Notes: generated from the sequence alone by a model not told the origin. Positions 49,552 to 59,286 are shown, counted from the first letter of the stretch. The stretch: 64,000 nt of DNA from a bacterium (GCA_019423565.1 JAHZBE010000003.1:73975-137974), one strand, 5' to 3'. Made by a program: numbers and translations.

Positions 49552-50100
49552 CTAACATTTGTCAAACTTTTTTTTCTTATTTTTACAATATTGATATAAA
49601 TCATTGCAAGTTAAAGAATCATCAAGTGCTCTATGTGAATTATAGTTTAATCCTAAATATTCTTTTAATGTTTTTAATCTATGATTTTTACTATCATATA
49701 TTGTTATTCTAGAAAGAAGTAAAGTATCAACTATTCTATTTCTTAAATGTTTTAAATGTAGTTTTGTAATATTTGCCTCAATAAAGTCATAATCAAATTT
49801 TACATTATGACCAATAATTGTATAATCTTCAATAAAATCTAAAAATTTAGGAAGTATTACGTCTATTTTATCTTTTCCCCTTAAATCATCATCTGTAATA
49901 CCTGTCACATCTGTTATTATTTGATTTAATTTTATTTCTGGATCTATTAAATAACTAAATTCATCTATTTTCTTATTATCTTTATATTTTATCGCACCTA
50001 TTTCAATTATTTTGTCTTTCTTAGGATTAAGACCACTTGTTTCTATATCAAAAACAACATAATCATCAGGTAACTCATTTGTTCTTAAACTTTGATACAT
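49552..50100 (-). CDS. DnaQ-like DEDDh 3'-5' exonuclease
   Basis: The 182-residue product has VVFDIETSGLNP (D18, E20), IIGHNVKFDYDFI and HRALDDSLT with the DEDDh His-Asp pair. It is like the epsilon or PolC-exonuclease domain as a separate protein. It would proofread or trim DNA or RNA 3' ends. AAAGAGATT precedes the ATG. Confidence 0.9.
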   Translation of the reverse strand: MYQSLRTNELPDDYVVFDIETSGLNPKKDKIIEIGAIKYKDNKKIDEFSYLIDPEIKLNQIITDVTGITDDDLRGKDKIDVILPKFLDFIEDYTIIGHNVKFDYDFIEANITKLHLKHLRNRIVDTLLLSRITIYDSKNHRLKTLKEYLGLNYNSHRALDDSLTCNDLYQYCKNKKKKFDKC

Positions 50101-50157
50101 ATTAATCTCTTTCTAGCACATTAAGTAAAAGTGCACTTATATTATAATTGTTAATAA

Positions 50158-50934
50158 TTATTTTTTCAAGAATTTAATATATAATTTTATTAATAAATTT
50201 TGAAACATTGGAGCTCTATATATTTCTTTTGGATTTTCTTCTTTAACTGCTTTTATAATTTGTTTTGTAATAGAATCATACTTCTTTTTAGCAGAAAAAT
50301 CTAATATTTCATTTTCTAAGTTTCTTATTGAATCATAAAAATCTTTAAAAATAGTTTCTTCGTTATATTTATTTTCTATCATGAATCTATTAAATCCTGT
50401 TTTATAAAGTCCTGGTTCTATAATACATACTTTTATATTTTTATTTATTGCTTTTATTTCTTTTCTTAAGCATTTACCTGTCATTGTAATACTTGCTTTA
50501 GTTCCTGCATATATTCCAAAAAATGGAATTGATATATTTGATATCATAGAAGACATAATTATTATTTTGCCATTACCCTTTTCTATCATTTTATTGATAA
50601 CTTTTTTTATAAGTTCAAAATTTGATAGAACATTTACTTCATAACTATGTCTAAATTTTTCTGTATCTATATCAATAATACTACCTCCATATCCAACTGC
50701 AGCATTACTTATTAATATATCAATATCTTTTTTCTCTAATTTTCTTAAATCATTTTTATTTGTAATGTCTAATTTGAAAGTATCTATATTATCCATATTT
50801 TTAACTTTATCATTTAATACTTCTAATTGTTTATCATTTTCAGTTGTTAAAAAAACATGATAACCTTCTCTTGCAAGATTAATTCCAGCATTATATCCAA
50901 GTCCAGATGCTGAACCTGTTATTAAAATATTCAT
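50158..50934 (-). CDS. short-chain dehydrogenase/reductase
   Basis: The 258-residue product has NILITGSASGLG (T6-G7-x3-G11-x-G13), NAAVGYGG, IIMSSMISN with the catalytic Ser and YAGTKAS with the catalytic Tyr and Lys. It is a classical NAD(P)-dependent SDR; the substrate is unknown. The ATG at 50934 has GGTGAT 5 nt upstream; farther upstream candidates lie in the preceding terminator region. Confidence 0.9.
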   Translation of the reverse strand: MNILITGSASGLGYNAGINLAREGYHVFLTTENDKQLEVLNDKVKNMDNIDTFKLDITNKNDLRKLEKKDIDILISNAAVGYGGSIIDIDTEKFRHSYEVNVLSNFELIKKVINKMIEKGNGKIIIMSSMISNISIPFFGIYAGTKASITMTGKCLRKEIKAINKNIKVCIIEPGLYKTGFNRFMIENKYNEETIFKDFYDSIRNLENEILDFSAKKKYDSITKQIIKAVKEENPKEIYRAPMFQNLLIKLYIKFLKK

Positions 50935-50959
50935 ATTTATCACCATTATTATTTTGCTT

Positions 50960-50992
50960 AAAAAAAAGAAATACATACTATGGTGCATTTCT
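50960..50992 (-). terminator. intrinsic terminator after the S4-RluA gene
   Basis: AGAAATGCA/TGTATTTCT with a G-T pair on the minus strand followed by an eight-T run. Confidence 0.8.
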
Positions 50993-51830
50993 ATTTAAAC
51001 AGCATTTTAAATTCATTTGGCATATTTATTTCAAAAGTAAGTAATTTTTTCGTAACCGGATTTACAAGTTCTAACTTATATGCATGAAGTGCAAGTCTAT
51101 TAATTAGTTTACTTTTTTCACCATACTTTAAATCACCAAGTATTGGTGTTTTATTTTCTTTCATATGTACTCTTATTTGATTTTTTCTACCTGTTTTTAA
51201 ATTAATATCTAAAAGAGAAATATTTTTTCTTTCTTTTAAAACTTTGTATTCTGTAATAGCAAGTTTACCACTTCTATCTTTTACAGAATATACCATATTA
51301 CCATTTTCTTTTAAATAGCTTTTAATCGTTCCTTCTTTGTTTTCCATTTTTCCATCAATAACTGCATAATAACATCTTTTCTTTACTATATCATTCCAAT
51401 TATCTTGATATAAATGTTTAGCTCTTTCGTTTTTAGCAAACATAATTATTCCTGATGTATCTTTATCAAGTCTATGAATTATAAAAATTCTATTATTCTT
51501 ATTTTTCTTTTTTAAATATTCCATAACTAAATGATATGCAGTTTTATTTTTTTCTTTTTCTGTTGCGACTGTAAGTAAACCAGATGGTTTATTTATTACA
51601 ATAATATCTTTATCTTCATATATTATATCTATGTTTTTAGCAACTTTCTCTCTTATTTCAACTACATCTCCAATATTTAATTCATAATTATATTTAGTAG
51701 TCATATTACCATTTACAAATACTTTTTCATTATGTAATAAACTTTTTACACTATTTTTTGATAAATTACTAAACATTTTCTTTAAAAATTCTATTAATAT
51801 TTCATTTTCTTTTACTATATATTTTTCCAT
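50991..51830 (-). CDS. RluA-family pseudouridine synthase with S4 domain
   Basis: The 279-residue product has an N-terminal S4 RNA-binding domain (about 10-60: NSVKSLLHNEKVFVNG..LNIGDVVEI) and the catalytic HRLDKDTSGIIMFAKN, plus LKTGRKNQIRVHM. It is an RluD/RluC-type enzyme for 23S rRNA. Its ATG overlaps the stop of the upstream methyltransferase gene. Confidence 0.9.
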   Translation of the reverse strand: MEKYIVKENEILIEFLKKMFSNLSKNSVKSLLHNEKVFVNGNMTTKYNYELNIGDVVEIREKVAKNIDIIYEDKDIIVINKPSGLLTVATEKEKNKTAYHLVMEYLKKKNKNNRIFIIHRLDKDTSGIIMFAKNERAKHLYQDNWNDIVKKRCYYAVIDGKMENKEGTIKSYLKENGNMVYSVKDRSGKLAITEYKVLKERKNISLLDINLKTGRKNQIRVHMKENKTPILGDLKYGEKSKLINRLALHAYKLELVNPVTKKLLTFEINMPNEFKMLFK

Positions 51831-52534
51831 TATCCATTCTTCCTTATAACCACATGTATTCTTTTTGATTCATCATTTGCTTTTTGCCTAAAGAAATTAG
51901 TAAGAAGTGCATAACTAACATCATATTTGTCTAGTATCTCTTCTAATTTTTTCTTTTTATAGATAAAAAACTCATGTTCAAATGTAAATGTTTTAAGTCC
52001 AATTGTAAAATTAATAGTTCTTATTTGCATACTATATTTTGGACTATAAAAGCATTCCATATATCTTTTATTTCCATCTACTACATCATAAACATCATCA
52101 TTTGATCTTCTATTATCTAAATCTATTACCATTATTCCATCTTTTTCTAAATGATCAAGTGAATTTTGAAGTGCCTTTTCAAATTCATCATAACTTTTTA
52201 AATGATTAAAAACTGAATGCATTGATATAATCGCATCATATTTTTCATCAATCTTATAATCAAGTATATTAGCTTTAAAAATTCTTGCTTTTTTTACCTT
52301 TGTTTTTGCAAGTTCAACCATATTTTCACTTAAATCAAGGCCATCAACTATATAACCTACATTTTCTAAAATATTTAAGTGTGTTCCTGTACCACAACCT
52401 AAATCTAATACTCTTTTTTTATCTTTAATCATTCTAAATAAAAAGCGCATTTCTCTTTCATAATTTCTATACTTATTGAAAATATCATAAAAATCTGAAT
52501 ATTTGTAATAGTCTTTAAATAATTCATCAATCAT
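51830..52534 (-). CDS. class I SAM-dependent methyltransferase
   Basis: The 234-residue product has VLDLGCGTGTHLNIL (SAM motif I), VDGLDLSENMVELAK, YDAIISMHSVFNHL and a beta-rich C-terminus, as in methyltransferase family 11/25. Substrate unknown. AAGAGGT precedes the ATG and it is coupled to the pseudouridine synthase gene. Confidence 0.85.
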   Translation of the reverse strand: MIDELFKDYYKYSDFYDIFNKYRNYEREMRFLFRMIKDKKRVLDLGCGTGTHLNILENVGYIVDGLDLSENMVELAKTKVKKARIFKANILDYKIDEKYDAIISMHSVFNHLKSYDEFEKALQNSLDHLEKDGIMVIDLDNRRSNDDVYDVVDGNKRYMECFYSPKYSMQIRTINFTIGLKTFTFEHEFFIYKKKKLEEILDKYDVSYALLTNFFRQKANDESKRIHVVIRKNG

Positions 52535-52566
52535 AAAATACCTCTTAACTCATTATATCACATTTT

Positions 52567-53442
52567 TTACTTTACTTCATATGGATTAACATGAACCATA
52601 CAATGTTTTACGATATTTATTTCATTTTCAACACTATCATGAATTTCTTCAGCAACCTTATGCGCATCTTTTAATAATAAATTTTCATCTACTGATATTT
52701 CAACATCAACATATGCTTTATTGCCAAATTGTCTTGTTTTAATATCATCTATATTTTTAACACTTTCATTTTTCTCAATTACACTTATTACTTTATCAAT
52801 AACTTCTTTATCACAGGATTTATCTACCATTTTATCTATTGCATCTTTAAATATATCTATTGAAACTTTAATAATGCATAATGATATTATCACGCTCGCT
52901 AATGGATCAAATATTTTAAATCCAAGTCTAGAACCTAATATTCCAATAAAACTACCAATTGATGATAATGCATCTGATCTATGATGCCATGCATCTGCCT
53001 TTAATGCTGCCGAATTAATTTTTTTTGATACTCTTATTGTATATTGGTACATTGCTTCTTTTGATATTATTGAAATAATAGATGCGATAAGGGCTAAAAC
53101 TCCTGGCATAACAAGATTACTACTATTAGTTACATTTTTTATTCCATTTATTCCTATTAATGCTCCTATTATAAAAAGCATACCAGAAAGTATAATTGCA
53201 GATACACATTCTATTCTTTCATGACCATAAGGGTGATCACTATCTGCTTTTTTATTTGAAATTTTTACTCCTATTATGACAACAAAAGTACTAAGTACAT
53301 CAGAAAGTGAATGTACTGAATCTGATATCATCGCAGATGACTTTGATATAACACCTGAAATAAATTTTATAAGTGTTAATAAACAATTCAAAATAATACT
53401 TATTACAGAAACCTTGATTGCTATTTTTTCATTATTTTTCAT
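52567..53442 (-). CDS. cation diffusion facilitator metal exporter
   Basis: The 291-residue product has six membrane helices and the metal sites SDSVHSLSDV and DAWHHRSDAL, plus DHPYGHER and a cytoplasmic C-terminal domain. It is a CDF protein that exports divalent metal by proton exchange. The leader at 53461-53581 looks like a NiCo riboswitch, so cobalt or nickel are likely substrates. The ATG at 53442 has an ideal AGGAGG. Confidence 0.9.
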   Translation of the reverse strand: MKNNEKIAIKVSVISIILNCLLTLIKFISGVISKSSAMISDSVHSLSDVLSTFVVIIGVKISNKKADSDHPYGHERIECVSAIILSGMLFIIGALIGINGIKNVTNSSNLVMPGVLALIASIISIISKEAMYQYTIRVSKKINSAALKADAWHHRSDALSSIGSFIGILGSRLGFKIFDPLASVIISLCIIKVSIDIFKDAIDKMVDKSCDKEVIDKVISVIEKNESVKNIDDIKTRQFGNKAYVDVEISVDENLLLKDAHKVAEEIHDSVENEINIVKHCMVHVNPYEVK

Positions 53443-53460
53443 ATATCCTCCTATTTTTAA

Positions 53461-53581
53461 ATAAAAATACACCTAATTTGTGAAACTTATATTATGTCCC
53501 GCAAATTAAGTGTATACTTATATGCTGCCAAAAAAGGCCCGGTTGTTAATAAATAACAACTTGATTAATATTTAACTTGTG
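53461..53581 (-). promoter_or_regulatory. NiCo (czcD) riboswitch, probable
   Basis: The minus strand has GTTGTTA/TAACAAC, then CCGGGCC, GGCAGCA, and TTTGCGGGACATAA. These match the CCGGGC, GGCAACAG and GGGACAG segments of the NiCo class as I recall them. ATACACTTAATTTG (53502-53515) also pairs with CAAATTAGGTGTAT (53467-53480) to form a terminator with a T-run. The downstream gene is a CDF exporter, as usual for this class. Confidence 0.6.
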
Positions 53582-53586
53582 AATAA

Positions 53587-53615
53587 ATGATATCATTTAC
53601 TTTATTATATGTCAA
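53587..53615 (-). promoter_or_regulatory. promoter of the riboswitch-CDF transcript
   Basis: TTGACA-N17-TATCAT on the minus strand, ending about 10 nt before the riboswitch. Confidence 0.75.
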
Positions 53616-53631
53616 TAATTATTTTTTGTTA

Positions 53632-54384
53632 TTAATCTAATCTTGGAGTTAATATTTCATAACCATCTTTTGTAATTAATACTGTATGTTCATAGTGTGC
53701 TGCACTTTTTCCATCTTCTGTTCTAATTGTCCATCCGTCGTCTTCTTCATAAATATCATCTGTACCAAGATTAAGCATTGGTTCTATACATATTACCATA
53801 CCTGCTTTTAATATTGGTCCTGTTCCTGCTGCACCATAATTTGGAACATTAGGATCTTCATGCATATCTGTTCCAATACCATGACCACATAATTCTTTTA
53901 CTATACCAAGATTATGACTTCTAGCATATTTTTCAACTGCTGCAGATATATCTCCTACTCTTGCTCCTGGTTTTACCATTTTTATTCCTTCATATAATGC
54001 TTTTTCAGTATGTTCCATTAAATATTCTTTTTCTTTTGATATATCTCCAACTTTATAAGTCCAAGCAGCATCTCCTTGATACCCTTTATAACCTATAACC
54101 ATATCAATAGTTATAATATCACCTTTTTTAAGTTTTCTATTACTTGGTATACCATGAACAACTTCATCATTTATACTTGTACAAAGAGTTGCTGGAAATC
54201 CTTCGAAACCTTTACAAGTAGGAACTCCACCCATACTTCTTATATATTCTTCTGCAAGTCTATCAAGTTCTTTTGTTGTAATACCTTCCTTAATAAATGG
54301 TTTTAAGTATTTATGTGTTTTTGAAACCATATAACCTGCTTCTCTCATTATTTCAATTTCTCTATCGCTTTTTATTGTTATCAT
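53632..54384 (-). CDS. map: methionine aminopeptidase type I
   Basis: The 250-residue product has all metal and catalytic residues of MetAP I in order: H77, D94, D105, H168 (in CGHGIGTDMHEDP), E201 and E232. It removes the initiator Met from new proteins. AAGAGGAA precedes the ATG. Confidence 0.97.
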   Translation of the reverse strand: MITIKSDREIEIMREAGYMVSKTHKYLKPFIKEGITTKELDRLAEEYIRSMGGVPTCKGFEGFPATLCTSINDEVVHGIPSNRKLKKGDIITIDMVIGYKGYQGDAAWTYKVGDISKEKEYLMEHTEKALYEGIKMVKPGARVGDISAAVEKYARSHNLGIVKELCGHGIGTDMHEDPNVPNYGAAGTGPILKAGMVICIEPMLNLGTDDIYEEDDGWTIRTEDGKSAAHYEHTVLITKDGYEILTPRLD

Positions 54385-54418
54385 AAAAATTCCTCTTTCC
54401 TAGAAGATATTATACAAC

Positions 54419-54444
54419 AAAAAAGGTACTATTTCTAGTACTCA
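54419..54444 (-). terminator. intrinsic terminator of the ABC/LiaF-like operon
   Basis: GAGTACTA-GAAA-TAGTACC on the minus strand followed by six T. Confidence 0.85.
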
Positions 54445-54446
54445 TT

Positions 54447-55595
54447 TTAATTTGCTTTTCTCTTTTTTCTAGTTACTACATTATTTAAAATAATAAATAA
54501 TATAGAGAATATAATAATTATTACCATATTTATTATTATAGGATGCATACTACTTATATTAATAACATCTATATTTTTTAATAAATCATTAGAATTTATA
54601 TAGTAATATGCTGGTAAAATATGTGCAAAATTAAGCACTGAACTTGGTAAATATTCTGCTGGTACAAATGCACCACAAAGGAATGCAGAGCCAAGCGCAA
54701 TTACATTTACTATACCAGATATTGCATTTTTATTATTAGTTAGAGAACTTATTAAAATTGATAAAGTAAGTGCGCAAAATGTAAATATAAATGAATTAAT
54801 AATTGATATTAATCCTCTTATAGAAAACATTATATCACCAACTACAATCACACCAATAATAACAAACAAAAGCCAAACTATACTTGAAAAAACAATACTT
54901 GCGAGTAATATTTTATTATTATGACTCTTATAATTTATACTACTAATATTAATTCTTTTACTAATACTTTCTTCTTTAAATGAACATAGTACTAAACATA
55001 TAATATATATTATAATTGCTAAAATACTGTAACTCGCAAAATTAAAATAGTAAGCAATATTATATGTTTTTGATGTATCTACTTTTGATGTTATTTTAAT
55101 ATTTACATCATCATTTATATTATCATTTATAAGAGTAATAAGTTCATCTTCACTACCCGCTTCTTCATTATATATATTTTGAAGTTTTATATATCTTTTT
55201 AACATCATTTCAGATAAATGTGCATCATATTCATCTGTCTTCTTTATATCTAATTTTGGATTTTTTCCTAAAAGTACATTTTTTCTATAATCTTTTGGAA
55301 TATATATTACATAACTTACTTCTCTATAAAAAAGCGCATCATTTATTTTTTCTTCATTATTTTCTATTTTTACTATATTAGAATTTTTTTTCATATAATC
55401 AATTAGATTCTTAGTAAGACCTTTATTAACATCTTGATTTATTATTAATATATCTGGTTTACTATTTACAAAATTAATATTATTATCACTTGTTTTCATA
55501 TTAACTGCGCCAAATATAATTAATAATGCAGTATATAAAATGATTGTGGGTTTTAGTTTATTTACTATTCTAAAAAATGTTTTAAATACTGTCAT
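54447..55595 (-). CDS. ABC-2 exporter permease
   Basis: The 382-residue protein has one N-terminal helix, an extracellular domain of about 150 residues, and five C-terminal helices, the YhgE/ABC-2 membrane plan. It overlaps the previous permease gene by 14 nt. With the second permease and the ATPase it forms an export complex of unknown substrate. Confidence 0.8.
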   Translation of the reverse strand: MTVFKTFFRIVNKLKPTIILYTALLIIFGAVNMKTSDNNINFVNSKPDILIINQDVNKGLTKNLIDYMKKNSNIVKIENNEEKINDALFYREVSYVIYIPKDYRKNVLLGKNPKLDIKKTDEYDAHLSEMMLKRYIKLQNIYNEEAGSEDELITLINDNINDDVNIKITSKVDTSKTYNIAYYFNFASYSILAIIIYIICLVLCSFKEESISKRINISSINYKSHNNKILLASIVFSSIVWLLFVIIGVIVVGDIMFSIRGLISIINSFIFTFCALTLSILISSLTNNKNAISGIVNVIALGSAFLCGAFVPAEYLPSSVLNFAHILPAYYYINSNDLLKNIDVINISSMHPIIINMVIIIIFSILFIILNNVVTRKKRKAN

Positions 55596-56766
55596 ATTTT
55601 TGCCTCCTTAAAGAGTTTATAGAAAGTATCATCATAATAATAGAAAATATTACTAAACTAATAATATTAAAATAATATCTATCTAAAGTATTGTAATAAT
55701 ATAATGAATAAAGTCCATCAGTTATCATATTTACTGGATTTAACTTATTAATTATAGGAATATTTTTATCAATTACATATTTCATTGTTATTCCCATCAT
55801 TCCAGATAAGAATGATCCAAGCATTATAACTGATATTAAAATACCTATCTTACTTCCTTCACTTACTTTAAATTTTGATGCAACAAATACTCCAAGTGTA
55901 AGTCCAGATAATGATCCTACTAATGAAAGCGCTATTACAAGTGGCAAATTATTTCCATAATCTACCTTTATTACAAATATTGTAAATATAAATAAAAGTG
56001 TTAATCCTATTAATTGAACTAAATAACTAGAAAGTAAACTACTTAATAATAACTTTGTTTTACTTGTTGGTGATAGTGATGTTCTTTTTCCAACACTATT
56101 CATATTTGCTAGTTTAAAATTAGTAATATACATTGAAAGCATACTTCCATATAAACATGCCATCGCAATTAAAGTATAGTATTCAATCATTGTATAACTT
56201 AAATTTTTATTTGAAATATTATTTAATTTTACATTATCTTCATTTAATATTTTTATAACATTGTTATATATTTCTTCATAATTAATAATTTTATCATAAC
56301 TATTATTTTGTGATTTTATTACTTCTTTTCTTACTAAATCATTCATTATTTTTTTATCACTTTTAAGTTCTGAAACTACATACTTTATTATTGTTTCATT
56401 TACTCCAGATGAATTAACAGTAATATTAACATTATCATTTGTAAATTCTAAATAACCAGATATTTTTTTATTCTTTAATTTTTCTTCTGCTTCTTTTTTA
56501 CTTACATATTTTGTATTAAATATTCTTGAACTATTATTTTTATCACTTAATTCTTTCATTGCTTCTTTATAGAATTCATCATTTTGAAACTCTTTATTTT
56601 CTATAACTGCAATATCTATTTGTTTAAAATTTTCTTTATTTTCTATATCTGAAAATGCAAGATAAAAGAATAATCCAAGTAATATTGGAAAGGCAAATGT
56701 CCAAAAGATTAATCCTTTATTTCTTATTAGTACTTTAAATGAATATTTAAAATTATTTATAAACAT
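55582..56766 (-). CDS. ABC-2 exporter permease
   Basis: The 394-residue protein has the same plan as its neighbour: an N-terminal helix, an extracellular domain and about six C-terminal helices (NPVNMITDGLYSLYYYN). Its start overlaps the ATPase stop. The two permeases probably form a heterodimer. Confidence 0.8.
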   Translation of the reverse strand: MFINNFKYSFKVLIRNKGLIFWTFAFPILLGLFFYLAFSDIENKENFKQIDIAVIENKEFQNDEFYKEAMKELSDKNNSSRIFNTKYVSKKEAEEKLKNKKISGYLEFTNDNVNITVNSSGVNETIIKYVVSELKSDKKIMNDLVRKEVIKSQNNSYDKIINYEEIYNNVIKILNEDNVKLNNISNKNLSYTMIEYYTLIAMACLYGSMLSMYITNFKLANMNSVGKRTSLSPTSKTKLLLSSLLSSYLVQLIGLTLLFIFTIFVIKVDYGNNLPLVIALSLVGSLSGLTLGVFVASKFKVSEGSKIGILISVIMLGSFLSGMMGITMKYVIDKNIPIINKLNPVNMITDGLYSLYYYNTLDRYYFNIISLVIFSIIMMILSINSLRRQKYDSI

Positions 56767-57701
56767 TAGTCTCTAAGTTCCTTACCTGTAAGAAATAAGA
56801 ATACATCATTAAGTGATGGTCTTTCTGAGAATATTTTATTATATTTTACATTATTTTCTTTTAAGAAATCTATTAATTCTCCTAAGTTATTTTTGCCTTT
56901 TTTATATGTAATTACTAGTACTTTTTCATTTAGTGATATATTATGAACAGTTTTAAATTTTTTTATTTCTTCTATTATTTTATTATTTATTTCATCTATT
57001 TCTACTGTTATTTTTTCTTCTATATTTGCACGTTTTTTAAGTTCATCACTTGTTCCTTCAGCAAGTATTTTACCTTTATCTAGAATAATAATTCTATCAC
57101 ATAATATTTCTACTTCTTCCATATAATGTGTTGTATAAACTATGCTTGCTCCATCATCTCTTAACTTTTTAATACCTTCTAATATATTATTTCTACTTTG
57201 TGGATCAACCGCAACTGTTGGTTCATCTAAGAATATAAGTTCTGGTTTATGTGATATTCCACACGCTATATTAAGTCTTCTAAGAAGTCCACCTGATAAC
57301 TGTTTTGGATAAAACTTTTTATAATTTTCTAACCCTACTAGTTTTATCGCATCATTTACATATTCTTTTCTTTTATTTTTATCTGTTATATAAAGTGAAC
57401 AAAAATAATCTATGTTTTCATATACAGTTAATTCACTAAATACTGCAATTTCTTGAAATACTACACCTATTTTTCTTTTTATATCATAAGCGTCTGGACT
57501 CATTTCTTTACCAAATATTTTTATTTGTCCATCTGCTTTTATAAGTGATAATACACTATTTATTGTAGTTGTTTTACCACTACCATTTGGTCCTAAAAGT
57601 CCAAGAATTTCACCCTTTTTTACTTCAAAGGATAAATTATCTATGGCTTTTAAATTTTTATATTCTTTTGTTAAATTTTTAACTTCTATTACATTTTCCA
57701 T
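56766..57701 (-). CDS. ABC exporter ATPase
   Basis: The 311-residue ATPase has GPNGSGKTT (37-45), the signature LSGGLLRRLN, LIFLDEPTVAVD and YTTHYMEEV. It is the drug- or lipid-exporter type (CcmA-like) with a C-terminal regulatory extension. AGGAG precedes the ATG. Confidence 0.9.
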   Translation of the reverse strand: MENVIEVKNLTKEYKNLKAIDNLSFEVKKGEILGLLGPNGSGKTTTINSVLSLIKADGQIKIFGKEMSPDAYDIKRKIGVVFQEIAVFSELTVYENIDYFCSLYITDKNKRKEYVNDAIKLVGLENYKKFYPKQLSGGLLRRLNIACGISHKPELIFLDEPTVAVDPQSRNNILEGIKKLRDDGASIVYTTHYMEEVEILCDRIIILDKGKILAEGTSDELKKRANIEEKITVEIDEINNKIIEEIKKFKTVHNISLNEKVLVITYKKGKNNLGELIDFLKENNVKYNKIFSERPSLNDVFLFLTGKELRD

Positions 57702-57711
57702 TATTTTTCTC

Positions 57712-58392
57712 CTATTTAATATCTACTCCACCAAATACACAAGTTGCTTTTATATATAGTGTATACTTTTTATTTTGATCATCTTTATTTTTCTTTTTAT
57801 TATCTACTCCACCAAAGAATGATGAAGATGATATTTTTACTTTTACATTATCTGGAACTAAAATATCTGCTCCACCAAATACACATTTTACATCTATTAC
57901 AGTATCACTATTTATTTTTGCATTTCTTAAATCTAAATCAATACCTCCAAATACACTTGTTAAGTTTGCTCCATCAAATTTTTCATCTGATAAATTAACT
58001 TCTTGACCAGAAAAAACAGTACAATAATTATTATCATTTGTTTTATTTATTTTTTGTATTTCAGATTCTATTTTTTTATCTATTTTTCCTTTAAATATGC
58101 ATGATATTCCAACTAATATTAATATTATTGGAACAATAAGTTTCCATAACATACCAATTTCTATAACATCTCTTCTCCATAATAATAATCCTATTCCAAT
58201 TATTAATCCAATTATATTTTCAAGTTTATTTTCTTCTGTAATAATACCAATAAAACAAGGAACAATTATAAATAATGTCCACCATCCATCAAAAAATATA
58301 TCTACATTAATTATTTCAAATGCATTTAATCCTATTATTATTCCAAGAGTAATCAAAACAAGTCCCCATATTATACTTTTTAAATTTTTCAT
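57712..58392 (-). CDS. LiaF-like membrane protein
   Basis: The 226-residue protein has four N-terminal hydrophobic helices (about 5-105) and a beta-helical C-terminal domain with repeated VFGG motifs (SVFGGIDLDL, CVFGGADILV, FFGGVD, CVFGGVDIK). This resembles LiaF/cell-wall-active antibiotic response proteins, which restrain the LiaRS kinase. No LiaRS pair is in the window. It is the first gene of the operon with the ABC-2 exporter, suggesting an envelope-stress role. AAAGGAGAG precedes the ATG. Confidence 0.75.
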   Translation of the reverse strand: MKNLKSIIWGLVLITLGIIIGLNAFEIINVDIFFDGWWTLFIIVPCFIGIITEENKLENIIGLIIGIGLLLWRRDVIEIGMLWKLIVPIILILVGISCIFKGKIDKKIESEIQKINKTNDNNYCTVFSGQEVNLSDEKFDGANLTSVFGGIDLDLRNAKINSDTVIDVKCVFGGADILVPDNVKVKISSSSFFGGVDNKKKNKDDQNKKYTLYIKATCVFGGVDIK

Positions 58393-58479
58393 ATTATTTC
58401 TCTCCTTTTTTATATCATATACTATGATTCTAATTACAATATAACATACGTTATAAATTGTGTAAATAAAAAAATAGAA

Positions 58480-58693
58480 TTAATCTACTTTATATATCTT
58501 CTTGTAAAAAATTCTTAATAAAAATATTATAATTGCACCTAAAACTATAGGACTTACAAAACTATTAATAAGTTCATATTTAGTACTATAATTCTCATAT
58601 TTCATTGATTTAGAATTATCTGTTTCTGAAACATAAATTAATTTTTTATATTCTTTTTTATTTCTAGTATAACTTCTTCATAACTTTTTTCAT
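58480..58693 (-). pseudogene. frameshifted small membrane protein gene
   Basis: ATG 58693 overlaps the tag stop and has GGAGG upstream, but the frame ends after nine codons. Restoring one A in each of two A6 tracts (58685-58690 and about 58642-58647) gives a continuous frame of roughly 67 residues. It would read SYEEVILEIKKNIKK, then LIYVSETDNSKSMKYENY and a hydrophobic helix FVSPIVLGAIIIFLLRIF, with its stop at 58480. Either real decay or two homopolymer errors. Confidence 0.55.
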
Positions 58694-59235
58694 TTTTCCT
58701 CCATATATAAAAAGCAATCTTTATCATGTGAATTAATTATTCCTATTGCTTGAAGATACGAATATATTACTATTGTTCCAACGAATTTCATACCTCTTTT
58801 ATTTAAATCTTTTGATATATTGTCTGATAACTCTGATTTTGTTTTACCTGTTTCATATATAACCTTATTACTAGTAAATGACCAAATATAATTACTAAAT
58901 GAACCATATTCTTTTTGTATTTTCTTAAATATTTTTGCATTGTTAATAGCTGCTATTATTTTTAATTTATTTCTAATTATTCCTTTATTATTTAATAACA
59001 TATTTATTTTTTCTTCATCATAATTTATTATTTTATCAATATTAAAGTTATCAAAGGCTGCTCTAAAATTTTCTCTTTTATTTAGTATACATTCCCAAGA
59101 AAGACCTGCCTGAAATGATTCAAGTAATAACATTTCAAACAAATGATTATCATTAAAACTTTTTCTTCCCCATTCTTCATCATGATACTTTACATAAAGT
59201 TCATTATTCATATTAACCCAAGAACACCTATTCAT
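58690..59235 (-). CDS. tag: DNA-3-methyladenine glycosylase I
   Basis: The 181-residue product matches Tag: MNRCSWV at the N-terminus (zinc Cys), YHDEEWGR, LFEMLLLESFQAGLSWECIL, NKGIIRNKLKI and the C-terminal MKFVGTIVIYSYLQAIGIINSHDKDC. It removes 3-methyladenine from alkylated DNA. The ATG at 59235 has AAAGGA upstream. Confidence 0.95.
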   Translation of the reverse strand: MNRCSWVNMNNELYVKYHDEEWGRKSFNDNHLFEMLLLESFQAGLSWECILNKRENFRAAFDNFNIDKIINYDEEKINMLLNNKGIIRNKLKIIAAINNAKIFKKIQKEYGSFSNYIWSFTSNKVIYETGKTKSELSDNISKDLNKRGMKFVGTIVIYSYLQAIGIINSHDKDCFLYMEEK

Positions 59236-59286
59236 AATTACCAATCCTTTAAATTAATTATACATAATCTTTTAATATTTTTCCAT

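Noticed and set aside
58097..58444. A 115-codon plus-strand frame opposite the LiaF-like gene
   Set aside because: Its Ile/Asn/His/Pro-rich composition is that of an antisense shadow, and it has no promoter or ribosome binding site.
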